Of a DNA stretch of 64,000 nt, positions 35,140-46,504 are shown in pieces. The position numbers and the translations under genes were made by a program. How positions within the stretch are numbered: the first letter of the stretch is position 1; each line of letters starts with the position of its first letter. The notes under the pieces are model-generated. The model worked only from the letters and a program-made list of their open reading frames with translations. It searched no databases and had not been told where the DNA came from. The DNA comes from Patiria miniata (lineage: Eukaryota > Echinodermata > Asteroidea > Valvatida > Asterinidae), in contig NW_024037074.1 of NCBI RefSeq assembly GCF_015706575.1, positions 27,331,334-27,395,333 on the forward strand, given 5' to 3'.

Positions 35140-36010
35140 TAAGCGGTGCATATTACTCTGACGTCATTATGACGTCATCGGGTGTCACATTACAAGTGCT
35201 TTCCGTTAAAAAATGACGATCGTCTTTCATCTATAACTCTTGAACAAAATGATCAAATTTTATTCCAACTTTGAAATCAGAAATACTATTATTGTGTACA
35301 TCGTGTACGTGAACTCGTTGGACCTTTACTTCCGGTTCTTCCCGAAGATCAAAGTTAAGTGAATTCAAAATGAAGACAGCCTACATCAAAACAAAGCACA
35401 ATTTCTTTCTAACGGGTCACGGTATGATCACACAACCTTGTGTGAATTTGTACCATTTTATGAAGATGTTATAAATTTTGTTACGTCATTGTTACGTCAT
35501 CAGGTATCAAGTTATAAGCAATCTATGGCCAAATTTTGACACAATAGTTTGCCTTATATCTCTTGAACTAAACAGAGTATCGTGTTTGTTTATTTCGTGA
35601 GGTTGTAGACTAAGCTGTGAGAAACATTTCGTGTTCCCGGACACAAAACTGCTTGACCTTTACTTCCGGTATTACTGGAAGCGCAATAAAAACTGAATAT
35701 AACTCAAAAGCGGAAGCATTTATTACAGACATATATATTATGAAAGTGTTGAGTGAGGAATGCCAGACACAAAAAAAACAGTGCGATGACGTCATCGTCC
35801 GAAAGGGCGCCCCCTTGCGGCACATCACATATTTTTTTCCTTTAATTTTAAAACCATAGATTCAAATTTTACCAAATCGCCCTTTCATATTCTTTGATTA
35901 ACCACAGATAACTTGGCAAGGTTTCAAATTCATGATGTCGTCAGACCGGAAGTTACTGCTATGACAATTTGCCAACGATCACCGTTTGCTTCCAAATACT
36001 GATCCTTTGT
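35140..36010. repeat. Dispersed repeat with TGACGTCA palindromes
   Basis: Diverged copies of the motifs TATGACGTCATCGGGTG, CTTTACTTCCGG and ATAACTCTTGAACAAA, alternating twice. Related in style to the Helitron-like elements at 37-48 kb, but no end was found. Confidence 0.4.
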
Positions 36011-36153
36011 TCTTACATAAAATATATTCATAACTTGACTAGACAGTGTTTCATATAAAAGTTCTTTACCTGACCACTCCGCGTTTGTAACAACAAACGC
36101 GAATCTCTACTTATTACATGTACTATTATTATTATTTCTGTGTATTTTTTCAG

Positions 36154-36215
36154 CCGGCAATCCGCTAGAGTATTGAAGATTCCTTTCACGACAAAATTAA
36201 AGAACCAACTTCAAG
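36154..36215 (+). other. Candidate second non-coding exon (C1q-like gene)
   Basis: A 62-nt segment lies between a strong acceptor (gtattttttcag) and a strong donor (TTCAAG/gtgagtg). It has no ATG. It lies between the candidate first exon and the C1q coding exon, so it could be part of the 5' UTR. Without the LTR element inserted at 37425-52680 the next intron would be only about 2 kb. Confidence 0.4.
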
Positions 36216-36705
36216 GTGAGTGTCTATTATTGGACTTTCACCTCAAACATCAGAACATATGAGTGGGAGATCTTTATTACATGTATTAACATACTTATTT
36301 CGTCAAATTGTCAAACAGAAATCGTCGCTTGATGAAAAGTGAAGTACACACACCGTTAAACTGTGCCTGACATTTTGGTAAATCGTAGCTAAAGCACACC
36401 CTTCAGAATATTGCGCTGTTTTGTTCGTAGTGTGTGAATCAACATGCGATTTAGAATTTGAAGATTTGGCTGACATAAGTATTAGTATTTTCAAACAACG
36501 AGCTTGGCTTGATATTTCTTCATTGTGTACGTGTGTGTGTGTGTGTTTGTGACGTGTATTTGCTCAGGGAATGAACATCCTGATCTTAAAAAAATGCCCT
36601 CTTTCCAAAGCCCAGCTCTGCTGCAGGTAGCTGATAAAATGATTTATTGACATCACTGTTTGACTAAATTTTGTGAGGCAACAAATAAAGTAATAGCTAA
36701 TATAA

Positions 36706-37092
36706 GGCCACAAAAAAAAAAATCGGTCTCTGGTCAGACCAAAGTTCCGGAATTGACGCGGCCACGCGGCTTTTTTTTTTTTTTTTCCTTTTTTTTTTTC
36801 TTCAAGCTTGGATTGTACAGACAAGGTGGGTACTATTTTGCTTTTTTTGTGTCCTTATGTACATTGGTGCCCTCCATAATTTGCCTTGGTGCTTTCGATC
36901 ATTTACCTAGGTGCAATTTCCCATTCCTTGGTGCTCTTTGGTTAAAAAAAAATTGGGGAGGTGCGGAAATAGAGGGCGCTGTTGGAGCTACCGCGGAACA
37001 TTTTGGAAAACAATGATCAACGCGCATGATTAAAATCGACGCGCGCGCTGACCAGAGACCGACTTAATTTTTTTTTTTTTTTTTTTTTGTCC
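36706..37092 (-). mobile_element. TIR element, second copy of the 22395-22670 family
   Basis: Begins GGCCACAAAAAA with TCGGTCTCTGGTCAG inside and ends GACCAGAGACCGA, T-run, GTCC. The orientation is opposite to the first copy. Arms are interrupted by long T-runs. Confidence 0.65.
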
Positions 37093-39116
37093 TTATAATA
37101 TGATTTTTTTTTCGGACTGAGGAATTTCCGTCAGTAATTCCATCGCACATTCTTAAAACAAAAATGTCTAAATACTGACTGATTCATTGTTAATAAACAT
37201 GGCCAGTCATCTTCGACTGTTTTCTAGTCAAATCTGACAGTAGGTTTTTAAAGTGTATTGCATCAAGTTCCTTGCTCATTTTTGAATAGTTTCATTTTGT
37301 AGGGATTCTGGCGGATTTTATACACTTTCAATTTTATACACTTTCAATATTTCAGATGAATTGAAACAAAATATCACCTATAAGGTTTTAAGAAATATCT
37401 TTAGAAAGACCAACTCTGTATAACTTTAATGTCCAATGCTTTGTTATAATATGATCTCAGACTGAATAAAACACGGACACGATTGCTGCTGTTCTGATAC
37501 ATACATGTGCCATGTTGCAATGCATAACACAATACAGTACATGTGAGCTTGCTGTGATTGAAGCATTTAACTAGAAAAATAGTGGCTCGTCATTGAAGCA
37601 TTTAAATGATATAACTAGAACTATGTGGTTGTGAGTGAACAACCACAGAGCTGTTCCCAACATGTTTTTGATTGTCTATTGCACAGTACAAAATGATTCA
37701 ATGATTTGTTCTAAACAAATTTTACTATTAAATTGAAATTATAATATGAATCGGTGATGGTCTTGTTCGGGACACATTTTCCGAAGAGAAGCTAGTTGGG
37801 TTCTGAAAACATAAAATTGAAAATATATTTTTGGGAACAGGTCTGTTTGTACGAGATATAGACATGTAAGTAGAGATCTATGTCTGTTTGCAATTGAAGA
37901 TAGGGCTTTTCCGCATTATGATTTGTTTTTATCAATAATACGTCCCTCACTATGCATGAACATAAAATCTGTCAAAGCTAGCCGGAAATCGGCTAAAACG
38001 GTCACTGTGGACAGGATTTGACCTCAGCAACACGTGCGCTGCGCGCGGGCTTACTGACATACGATATGAACAACGTACGTGCATGTACATGTACATGTAC
38101 ATTGTGGACGTCCTGTGCATGTTTTCAAGCAGAGGTATTATCAACCTGCAGTTTTAAGCGTGCGCAGGGCATGTCCGAGTTTGCTTATTGCCTCGAAGCT
38201 TTGAACTGTTTTAGACCTACCCTTCAATAGACAATTAAAGTAAAACTAATATAAAAACTGCCATGGTTGATTTTTCAGGAATTTTCTAAGGAAAAAGGGT
38301 CTTTTCATTATAACTTCCGGTCTGATGACGTCATACACCTAAAACTTCGCACACGTCTTAGTGGGTCAAGGTCATCATATACACCAATATTTAGGCAATT
38401 CCAACAAACTTCGCCACAGACATCTATTCAAAATACATTTTTGCAAATTTTCAACCTGTCGCTAGAGGGCGATCGAAGATTGCATGACGTCATCGGTAGA
38501 TGATTTGAAGAATACTATCAGCCAAGAGACTAACACCGTTAAAAGCAAGCTCATATCTTTTACCACTTTCAAATAATAAGCCACTTCTGGTTTTGGCCTT
38601 TTTCCACCGGAAGCAAGGGTCACGTGATTTCACGCACACTGAATGAAATAAAGACCTCAACCTACTCTACCACTTGCCGGCAACAGAATGCTGCGTACGC
38701 GTACGGTTGATTTCTTATGCATTTTTAAATATTAAAAGTGTCACAATTTAATTGCCTATAAATAAGCACCGGATGACGTCATCATGACGTCATCATTACA
38801 CAATGTTGTTTGAATAAGGGTCTTTGGACAAAGATTGGTGTAAATGAATTACTGGCAAAGAGTAGAAAATGCCCTCTGAAAATTGATATTTTTTTTCAAA
38901 TTTCTGTGTACAAAGTCTATGGGAAAAATTAAATATTCAAAATTCTATAATAAATCACGTGATGACGTCAGCATGACGAAAAGTTTCGGGACACATCCTC
39001 ATATGATGGTTAATAACTATGCTGAGTTTAAAGTTGATCGGATTTAAAATAATTGCCAAAGTGGCTTGTAGAATAAAAACGTGTACAAAACCTATGGGGA
39101 AAAGCGGAAAAAGAAA

Positions 39117-40838
39117 CTAGAGGTCTATGTCTGTTTGCAACAGAACATAGGGCTTTTCCGCATTATGTTTTTTTTGAGGTCATGTTTTTTCTGTTTTGTG
39201 CAAAACTGTGTGCATTTACGTTTTGTCTAACAAACGTCATTCAAATGGAAATTTGATTTTGGCATATTGCATTTGTCATATATAAAATATATATATAATC
39301 ACAAGATGCCGTCATTATGACATCAGCTCAATATTGATTTGTAACACATCCCGGCCTGCCCCCATACCAAGTTTCAACCCAATCTAAATTACTGTTGATG
39401 AGATATAGGGGCTTAAAATATACAAACGATGACGTCACATGTCTAATGAATACGTCATTGTAACAATATTCGGCAGTGCTCATTATTTTATTGCGGTTTT
39501 AGTCTGTACAAAGTTTGAAAACAATCGGATTAATGAAAGTGTTAAATTTTGTAAGCAGAATAAATTGGCAATATTAAAAAATCGTGAACAAATCTACTGA
39601 TGATGTCATCTTGACGTCATTTAAGATATTGTGTACTAGTGTTATTATCTACCCACCCACCAAGTTTCGTGACGATCGGACATTATCTTATATGTGTTTC
39701 AAAAAAGCGCATGTTTGATGACGTCATCATGACGTCACACATTTTTCAAAATTTTGCACATATACCTATTGCCTAACAAACCTAATACAAAAAGAATTTT
39801 AAATGTAACATATTGGGTTCGTGATATATGGCTTAAAGGTTCAAAACTTCAGAAATCTATATAAAATCACACGATGACGTCATGATGACGTCACCTCAAT
39901 ATTTATTTGTAACACATCCCGGCCTACCCCCATACCAAGTTTCAACCCAATCGGATGTACTGTTCATGAGATATAGGGGCTTAAAATATACAAGTTAACA
40001 ATGACGTCACGTGTCTAATGATGACGTCATCGTAACAATACTTGGCAGTGCTCATTTTTTTATTGTGGTTTTAGTCTGTACCAAGTTTGGAAAAAATCAG
40101 ATTAATAAAAGTGTTGAATTTTGTAAGCAGAATAAAATTGGCAATATTAAAAAAATCTTTAAAAATCGACCGATGACGTCATCGTGACGTCATTTAAGAT
40201 TTTGTGTACTAGTGTTATTATCTACCCACCCACCAAGTTTCAAGACGATCGGACATTCCCTTATATGTTTTTCGAAAAATCGCATTTTTGCTGACGTCAT
40301 TATGACGTCACACATTTTTCCCAAATTTGTGCATTCATCTAATGCCCAGCTAACCTAATACAAAAAGAATTTTGAATTTATCATATTGCATTAGTGAGAT
40401 ATGGCTTAAAGGTCCAAAACTTCAAAAATCTATATAAAATCACACGATGACGTCATGATGACGTCACCTCAATTTTCGTCTATAACACATCCCGATCCAC
40501 CTACATACCAAGTTTCAACTCAATCGGACTGACAGTTCTGTAGATATAGGACTTTGTAATATGCATATTAATGATGACGTCACGTGACCCATGATGACGT
40601 CATCATGACGTCGCTCGTCCGCACACATCTATGCTGTATGGACTATGTCTATGCAAACTTTGAACGATATGCAACAAAGTTTAAGGGCAAAAGTGGCGTG
40701 TAGAATAAACGTGTACAAAGTCTATGGGGTTTTAGGAAAAAAAGAAGAAGAAGAAGAAGAAGAAGAAAGAAAAAAAATCAGAACAAAAAGAAAGGCTTTT
40801 TCGCAAAATTGCGAAAAAGCCAAAAAAGAAAAAAAAAA
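39117..40838 (-). mobile_element. Helitron-like type II element with 570-bp internal repeats
   Basis: It begins (plus strand) CTAGAGGTCTATGTCTGTTT at 39117, the complement of a hairpin plus CTAG end. The interior repeats with a period of about 570 bp (39302, 39871, 40441), each unit bearing paired TGACGTCA palindromes. It ends with the hairpin GGCTTTTTCGC/GCGAAAAAGCC near 40795-40822. Confidence 0.55.
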
Positions 40839-41925
40839 CTAGAGCTGTATGTCTGTTTGCAAACAGAACACAGGGCTTTTTCGCATTTTACAAATATTTG
40901 TTTCGTTTGTCCTTTTGCAGTCACTTTTCAGAGTACTTCATGCAGTGAAAGGTTGTTCAAAACGCTTAGAATAATTCCTAAAGTATAATTTTATCAAATG
41001 ATGTCACTTGCCCTGCAATGACGTCATCCTTAAGACCCTTCTCAATGCACATTTTGTCATTGTGATTTTGGTTTGAACCAAGTTTAATGTCAATCCGATG
41101 AAAGAAAGTGCAATTTGTGGAAGTAGAATAAAATTATAAATATCTAAAAATTATAAAAACCAAACGATGACGTCATCGTGACGTCACTTTAAACTTTGTA
41201 TACTAGTACCATTATTTACCTACCCACTAAGTTTCATGACAGCCAGACCTTTCCTTATATGTATTTTGAAAAATCGCATTTTTATGACGTCATAATGATG
41301 TCAGATATTGTTTTCAAAATTTTGTGCAAATACCTTTTACCAAATACTTTTTTTTTTTTTACCTATAACACATCCCGGTCTAGCCACATACCAAGTTTCA
41401 ACCCAATCAGACTTACAGTTCTGTAGATATAGGACTTCATAATATGCACGTAAATTTTCAAAAATCAATAAAAAAAAATAAGGTGATGACGTCATCATGA
41501 CGTCATAGTCTAGGCATAATTTTTGTATGAGGGTCTTCCTTGGCTGTAACATTGATGACGATTCCAGAAGCAAGTTAAAGAAATGGTGGCTTGAAAACGT
41601 GTACAAAGTCAATGGGCTAACACGTGTACAACGTTAACGGGCTAACAAAAATCCCATGCAGAGAAATTGCACCTTTAAATTTGTAATTTGCCTTTGAACT
41701 GAAACATTTTTATGAAATATTACTTGATATTCTGACCCTTAGGAATATGTTCAATTGAATGACAGCCCGAAAAAAAAACACGATTTCTCTTTCCTTCTCA
41801 TAGTAATTCTCGGCTGAAGTTCAGAACTACTCAGTAAGATATCAGTGTTGTATAGGAAAAGACTTGTGGAAAATCCCACTGCAGAAAAACTGCACCTTTA
41901 AATACGTAACGTAGGGCTTTTCGGC
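40839..41925 (-). mobile_element. Helitron-like type II element, second copy
   Basis: Starts CTAGAGCTGTATGTCTGTTT at 40839, directly after the previous element, and carries the same GGGCTTTTTCGCATTTTAC text as the copy at 20408. The right edge against the following type I body is blurred. Confidence 0.5.
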
Positions 41926-43676
41926 ATGATGATTTTTTATTATACGTCCCTGACTATGCGCATGCATGAACATAAAATCTGTCAAAGTTAGCTGAAAATC
42001 GGCTAAAACGGTCACTGTGATGTGGACAGGATTTGACCTCGGCAACACGTGCTCTGCAGGCTGACTGACATACGATGTACATGTATGTGCGTAACGTACG
42101 TGTATGTACATATAGGCGTTCTGTGCATGTTTTAGAGCAGAGGTATTGTCAACCTGATCAAAGTTTTAAGCGTGCGCAGGGCATGTTCGAGTTCGCTTAT
42201 TGCCTCGAAGCCTTGAAATGTTTTAGACCTACCCTTAAATCGACAATTAAAGTAAAAACTAACATAAAAACTGCCATGGTTGATTTTTCAGGAATTTTCA
42301 AGTGAAAAAGGGTCTTTTTATTATAACTTCCGGTCTGATGACGTCATTCGCCTAAAACTTCGCACACACCTTTAGTGGGTCAAGGTCATCATATACACTA
42401 ATATTTAGGCGATTCCAACAAACTTCGCCACAGACATCTATTCAAAATACATTTTTGCTAATTTTCAACCTGTCGCTAGAGGGCACTCGAAGATTGCATG
42501 ACGTCATTGGTAGATGATTTGAAGAAAACTTTTAGCCAAGAGACTCACACCGTTAAAAGCAAGTTCATATCTATTACCATTTTTAAATAAAAGGCCACTT
42601 CCGGTTTTGGCCTTTTTCGACCGGAAGCAAGGGTCACGTGATTTCACGCACACTGAATGAAATAAAGACCTTAACCTACTCTAACACTTGCCGGTAACAG
42701 AATGCTGCGGACGCGTACGGTTGATTTCTTATGCATTTTTAAATATTAAAAGTGTCACAATTTAATTGCCTATAAATAGACACCGGATGACGTAATCATG
42801 ACGTCATCATTACACAATATTGTTTGAATTAGGGTCTTTGCTTGGACAAAGATTGGTGCAAATGAATTACTGGCAAAGAGTCAAAAATGCCCTTTGAAAA
42901 TCGACAATTTTTTCTAAATTTCTGTGTACAAAGTCTATGGGAGAAATTAAATATTCAAAAATCTATAATAAATCAGTCGATGACGTCACCATGACGTCAA
43001 TCTTCGGGACACATCTTTGCTATTGTGACTATGCTTATGCAAACTTAGAATGATGTATGACAAAGATTAATGCCAAAAGTGGAGGCCAGAAAAAACGTAC
43101 ACAAAGTCTATGGGGTTTAGGCGACAAAAAGAAGAAAGAAGATGATGAAAAAAAAAAAAAAAAAAAAAGAACAAAAAGAAAGGCTTTTTCGCAAATTTTG
43201 CGAAAAAGCCAAAAAAAAAAAAAAAAAGAAAAAAAAAAAACTTTAAGAAAACAATAGCTGTTCCCAATTGAAATTGGGAACAGCTAATGAGGGTTAATAC
43301 ACGTCTCCTTTTCTTTGAAGAACTTAACTCTGAAAGTTTAAATGAGATTGTCTCATCTCGTTTGCTATACAGAAAACAATCCTAGTGTTCATTTTTTCCA
43401 GTCTCAGTTTCTTGCAAATCCTTTTTTTTCTTTTCGCTCTCATCTGAATTTGTCTTAATTTCCTTTGTACTTCTGGAGGAATAAACTGAAGCTGAATTAT
43501 AATGAACAATATCCAACCGAAACTGTTTTTCTTTCTTCATCTCTTTTGGAAAAATATCTGAACAAATCCTTAGTTTTCTTTTTTTTTCTTTGAAACTGAT
43601 TCGTTTCCTTTCTTTTCCTTTTTTTAGCTGTTTCGGTGTACACGCCGAAAACAGCTCTTGTTTTTGTTATTTTTTT

Positions 43677-43733
43677 TAGCTGTTCCCAATTTCAATTGGG
43701 AACAGCTATTGTTTTCGTTAAAGTTTTTTTTTT

Positions 43734-43768
<35 letters not shown>

Positions 43769-45080
43769 CTTTTTCCACTTTTCCCATAGGTTGTGTACAC
43801 GTTTTTATTCTACAAGCCACTTCGGCAATTATTTTAAATCCGATCAACTTTAAACTCAGCATAGTTATTAAGCATCATCTGAGGATGCATGCCGAAACTT
43901 TTTGTCATGCTGACGTCATCACGTGATTTATTATAGAATTTTGAATATTTAATTTTTCCCATAGACTTTGTACACAATTTTTTTTTTTTAAATGCCGATT
44001 TTCAGAGGGCATTTTCAACTCTTTGCAAGTAATTCATTTACACTAATCTTTGTCCAAGCAAAGACCCTCATTCAAACAACATTGTGTAATGATGACGTCA
44101 TGATGACGTCATCCGGTGTTTATTTATAAGCAATTTAATAGTGACACTTTTAATTTTTAAAAATGCATAAGAAATCAACCGTACGCGTCCGCAGCATTCT
44201 GTTGCCGGCAAGAGGTAGAGTAGGTTCAGGTCTTTATTTCATTCGGTGTGCGTGAAATCAAGTGACCCTTGCTTCCGGTCGAAAAAGGCCAAAACCGGAA
44301 GTGGCTTATTATTTGAAAGTGGTAATAGATGTGAACTTGCTTTTAACGGTGTTAGTCTCTTTGCTGATAGTATTCTTCAAACCATCTACCGATGACGTCA
44401 TGCAATCTTCGAGCGCCCTCTAGCGACAGGTTGAAAATTTTCAAAAATGTATTTTGAATAGATGTCTGTGGCGAAGTTTGTCGGAATCGCCTAAATATTG
44501 GTGTATATGATGACCCTGACCCACTTAAGACGTGTGCGAAGTTTAAGGTGAATGACGTCATCAGACCGGAAGTTATAAGGAAAAGACTCTTTTTCCTTAG
44601 AAAATTCCTGAAAAATCAACCATGGCAGTTTTTATATTAGTTTTTACTTTAATTGTCTATTTAAGGGTAGGTCTAAAACATATCAAAGCTTTGAAGCAAT
44701 AAGCAAACTCGGACATGCCCTGCGCACGCTTAAAACTTCAGGTTGACACTACCTCTGCTTTAAAACATGCACAGTCCACAATGTACATGTACATGCACGT
44801 ACGTTGTACATATCGTAGTCAGTGAGCCCGCGCGCAGCGCACGTGTTGCTGAGGTCAAATCCTGTCCACAGTGACCGTTTAAGCCGATTTCCGGCTAACT
44901 TTGACAGATTTTATGTTCATGCATACTCAGGGACGTATTATTGATAAAAACAAATCATAATGCGGAAAAGCCCTATCTTCTGTTGCAAACAGACATAGAT
45001 CTCTACTTATATGTCTATGGGTCCAACAGATAATCAATATTGGGAACAGCTCTGTGGTTGTTCACAACCACAATTTCTAG
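43677..45080 (+). mobile_element. Helitron-like type I element, copy A
   Basis: It starts TAGCTGTTCCCAATTTCAAT with its hairpin and ends with the hairpin GTGGTTGTTCACAACCAC, then AATTTCTAG at 45077-45080. At 1404 bp it has exactly the length of copy B. Contains several TGACGTCA palindromes. A stub of another hairpin end (AGCTGTTTCGG, 43626-43660) precedes it. Confidence 0.6.
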
Positions 45081-45100
45081 TTTTTCCTTTTTTTTTTTTT

Positions 45101-46504
45101 TAGCTGTTCCCAATTTCAATTGGGAACAGCTATTGTTTTCGTTAAAGTTTTTTTTTTTCCTTTTTTTTTTTCTTTTTTTTTCTTTTTCCACTTTTCCCCA
45201 TAGGTTTTGTACACGTTTTTATTCTACAAGCCACTTTGGCAATTATTTTAAATCTGATCAACTTTAAACTCAGCATAGTTATTAACCATCATCTGAGGAT
45301 GTATGCCGAAACTTTTCATCATGCTGACGTCATCACGTGATTTATTATAGAATTTTGAATATTTAATTTTTCCCATAGACTTTGTACACAGAAATTTAAA
45401 AAAAATGTCAATTTTCAGAGGGCATTTTGGACTCTTTGCCAGTAATTCATTTACACCAATCTTTGTCCAAGCAAAGACCCTTATTCAAACAACATTGTGT
45501 AATGATGACGTCATGATGACGTCATCCGGTGCTTATTTATAGGCAATTAAATTGTTACACTTTTAATATTTAAAAATGCATAAGAAATCAATCGTACGCG
45601 TCCGCAGCATTCTGTTGCCAGCAAGTGGTAGAGTAGGTTGAGGTCTATATTTCATTCAGTGTGCGTGAAATCACGTGATCCTTGCTTCCGGTCGAAAAAG
45701 GCCAAAACCGGAAGTGGCTTATAATTTGAAAGTGGTAATAGATATGAACTTGCTTTTAACGGTGTTAGTCTCTTGGCTGATAGTATTCTTCAAATCATCT
45801 ACCGATGACGTCATGCAATCTTCGAGCGCCCTCTAGCGACAGGTTGAAAATTTTCAAAAATGTATATTGAATAGATGTCTGTGGCGAAGTTTGTCGGAAT
45901 CGCCTAAATATTGGTGTATATGATGACCTTGACCCACTTAAGACGTGTGCGAAGTTTAAGGTGAATGACGTCATCAGACCGGAAGTTATAATGAAAAGAC
46001 TCTTTTTCCTTAGAAAATTCCTGAAAAATCAACCATGGCAGTTTTTATATTAGTTTTTACCTTAATTGTCTATTTAAGGGTAGGTCTAAAACGTTTCAAA
46101 CATTCGAGGCAATAAGCAAACTCGGATATGCCCCGCGCACGCTTAAAACTTCAGGTTGACAATACCTCTGCTTTAAAACATGCACAGGACGTCCACAATG
46201 TACAGTACATGCACGTATATTGTACGTTGTACATATCGTATGTCAGTCAGCCCGCGCACAGCGCACGTGTTGCTGAGGTCAAATCCTGTCCACAGTGACC
46301 GTTTTAGCCGATTTCCGGCTAACTTTGACAGATTTTATGTTCATTCGTAGTGATAGTCAGGGACATTGATTAAAACAAATCATAATGCGGAAAGCCCTAT
46401 CTTATGTTGCAAACAGACATAGATCTCTACCTATATGTCTATGGGTCCAACAGATAATCAATATTGGGAACAGCTCTGTGGTTGTTCACAACCACAATTT
46501 CTAG
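45101..46504 (+). mobile_element. Helitron-like type I element, copy B
   Basis: Same two terminal hairpins as copy A and the same 1404-bp length, ending CTAG at 46501-46504. It lies head-to-tail with copy A, separated by a T-rich 20-bp linker. Few differences from copy A are visible. Confidence 0.6.

Larger units (their letters stand above)
37615..43287 (-). mobile_element. Helitron-like composite inside the LTR
   Basis: On the minus strand it starts with a hairpin (AGCTGTTCCCAATTTCAATT continuing to the complementary arm, 43254-43285) and ends in a second hairpin (GTGGTTGT/ACAACCAC) followed by CTAG. The LTR comparison shows insertion into an AT-rich site with no more than a trivial duplication, as expected of Helitron/Helentron elements. 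Inside are two diverged type I bodies (37615-39116 and about 41926-43287) enclosing type II elements. No Rep/helicase gene was found. Confidence 0.6.
37425..43301 (-). repeat. 3' LTR of the Gypsy fossil, split by a Helitron-like insertion
   Basis: The LTR runs from 37425 to 37614, is interrupted, and its last 14 bp (TGAGGGTTAATACA) resume at 43288-43301. Comparison with the other LTR, which lacks the insertion, marks the insertion site between ATATAA and TGAGGG. Confidence 0.75.

Noticed and set aside
45000-45030. TCTCTACTTATATG as a classical Helitron 5' end
   Set aside because: It lies inside the type I element, just before its 3' hairpin, in all copies; the true start is the AGCTGTTCCC hairpin.
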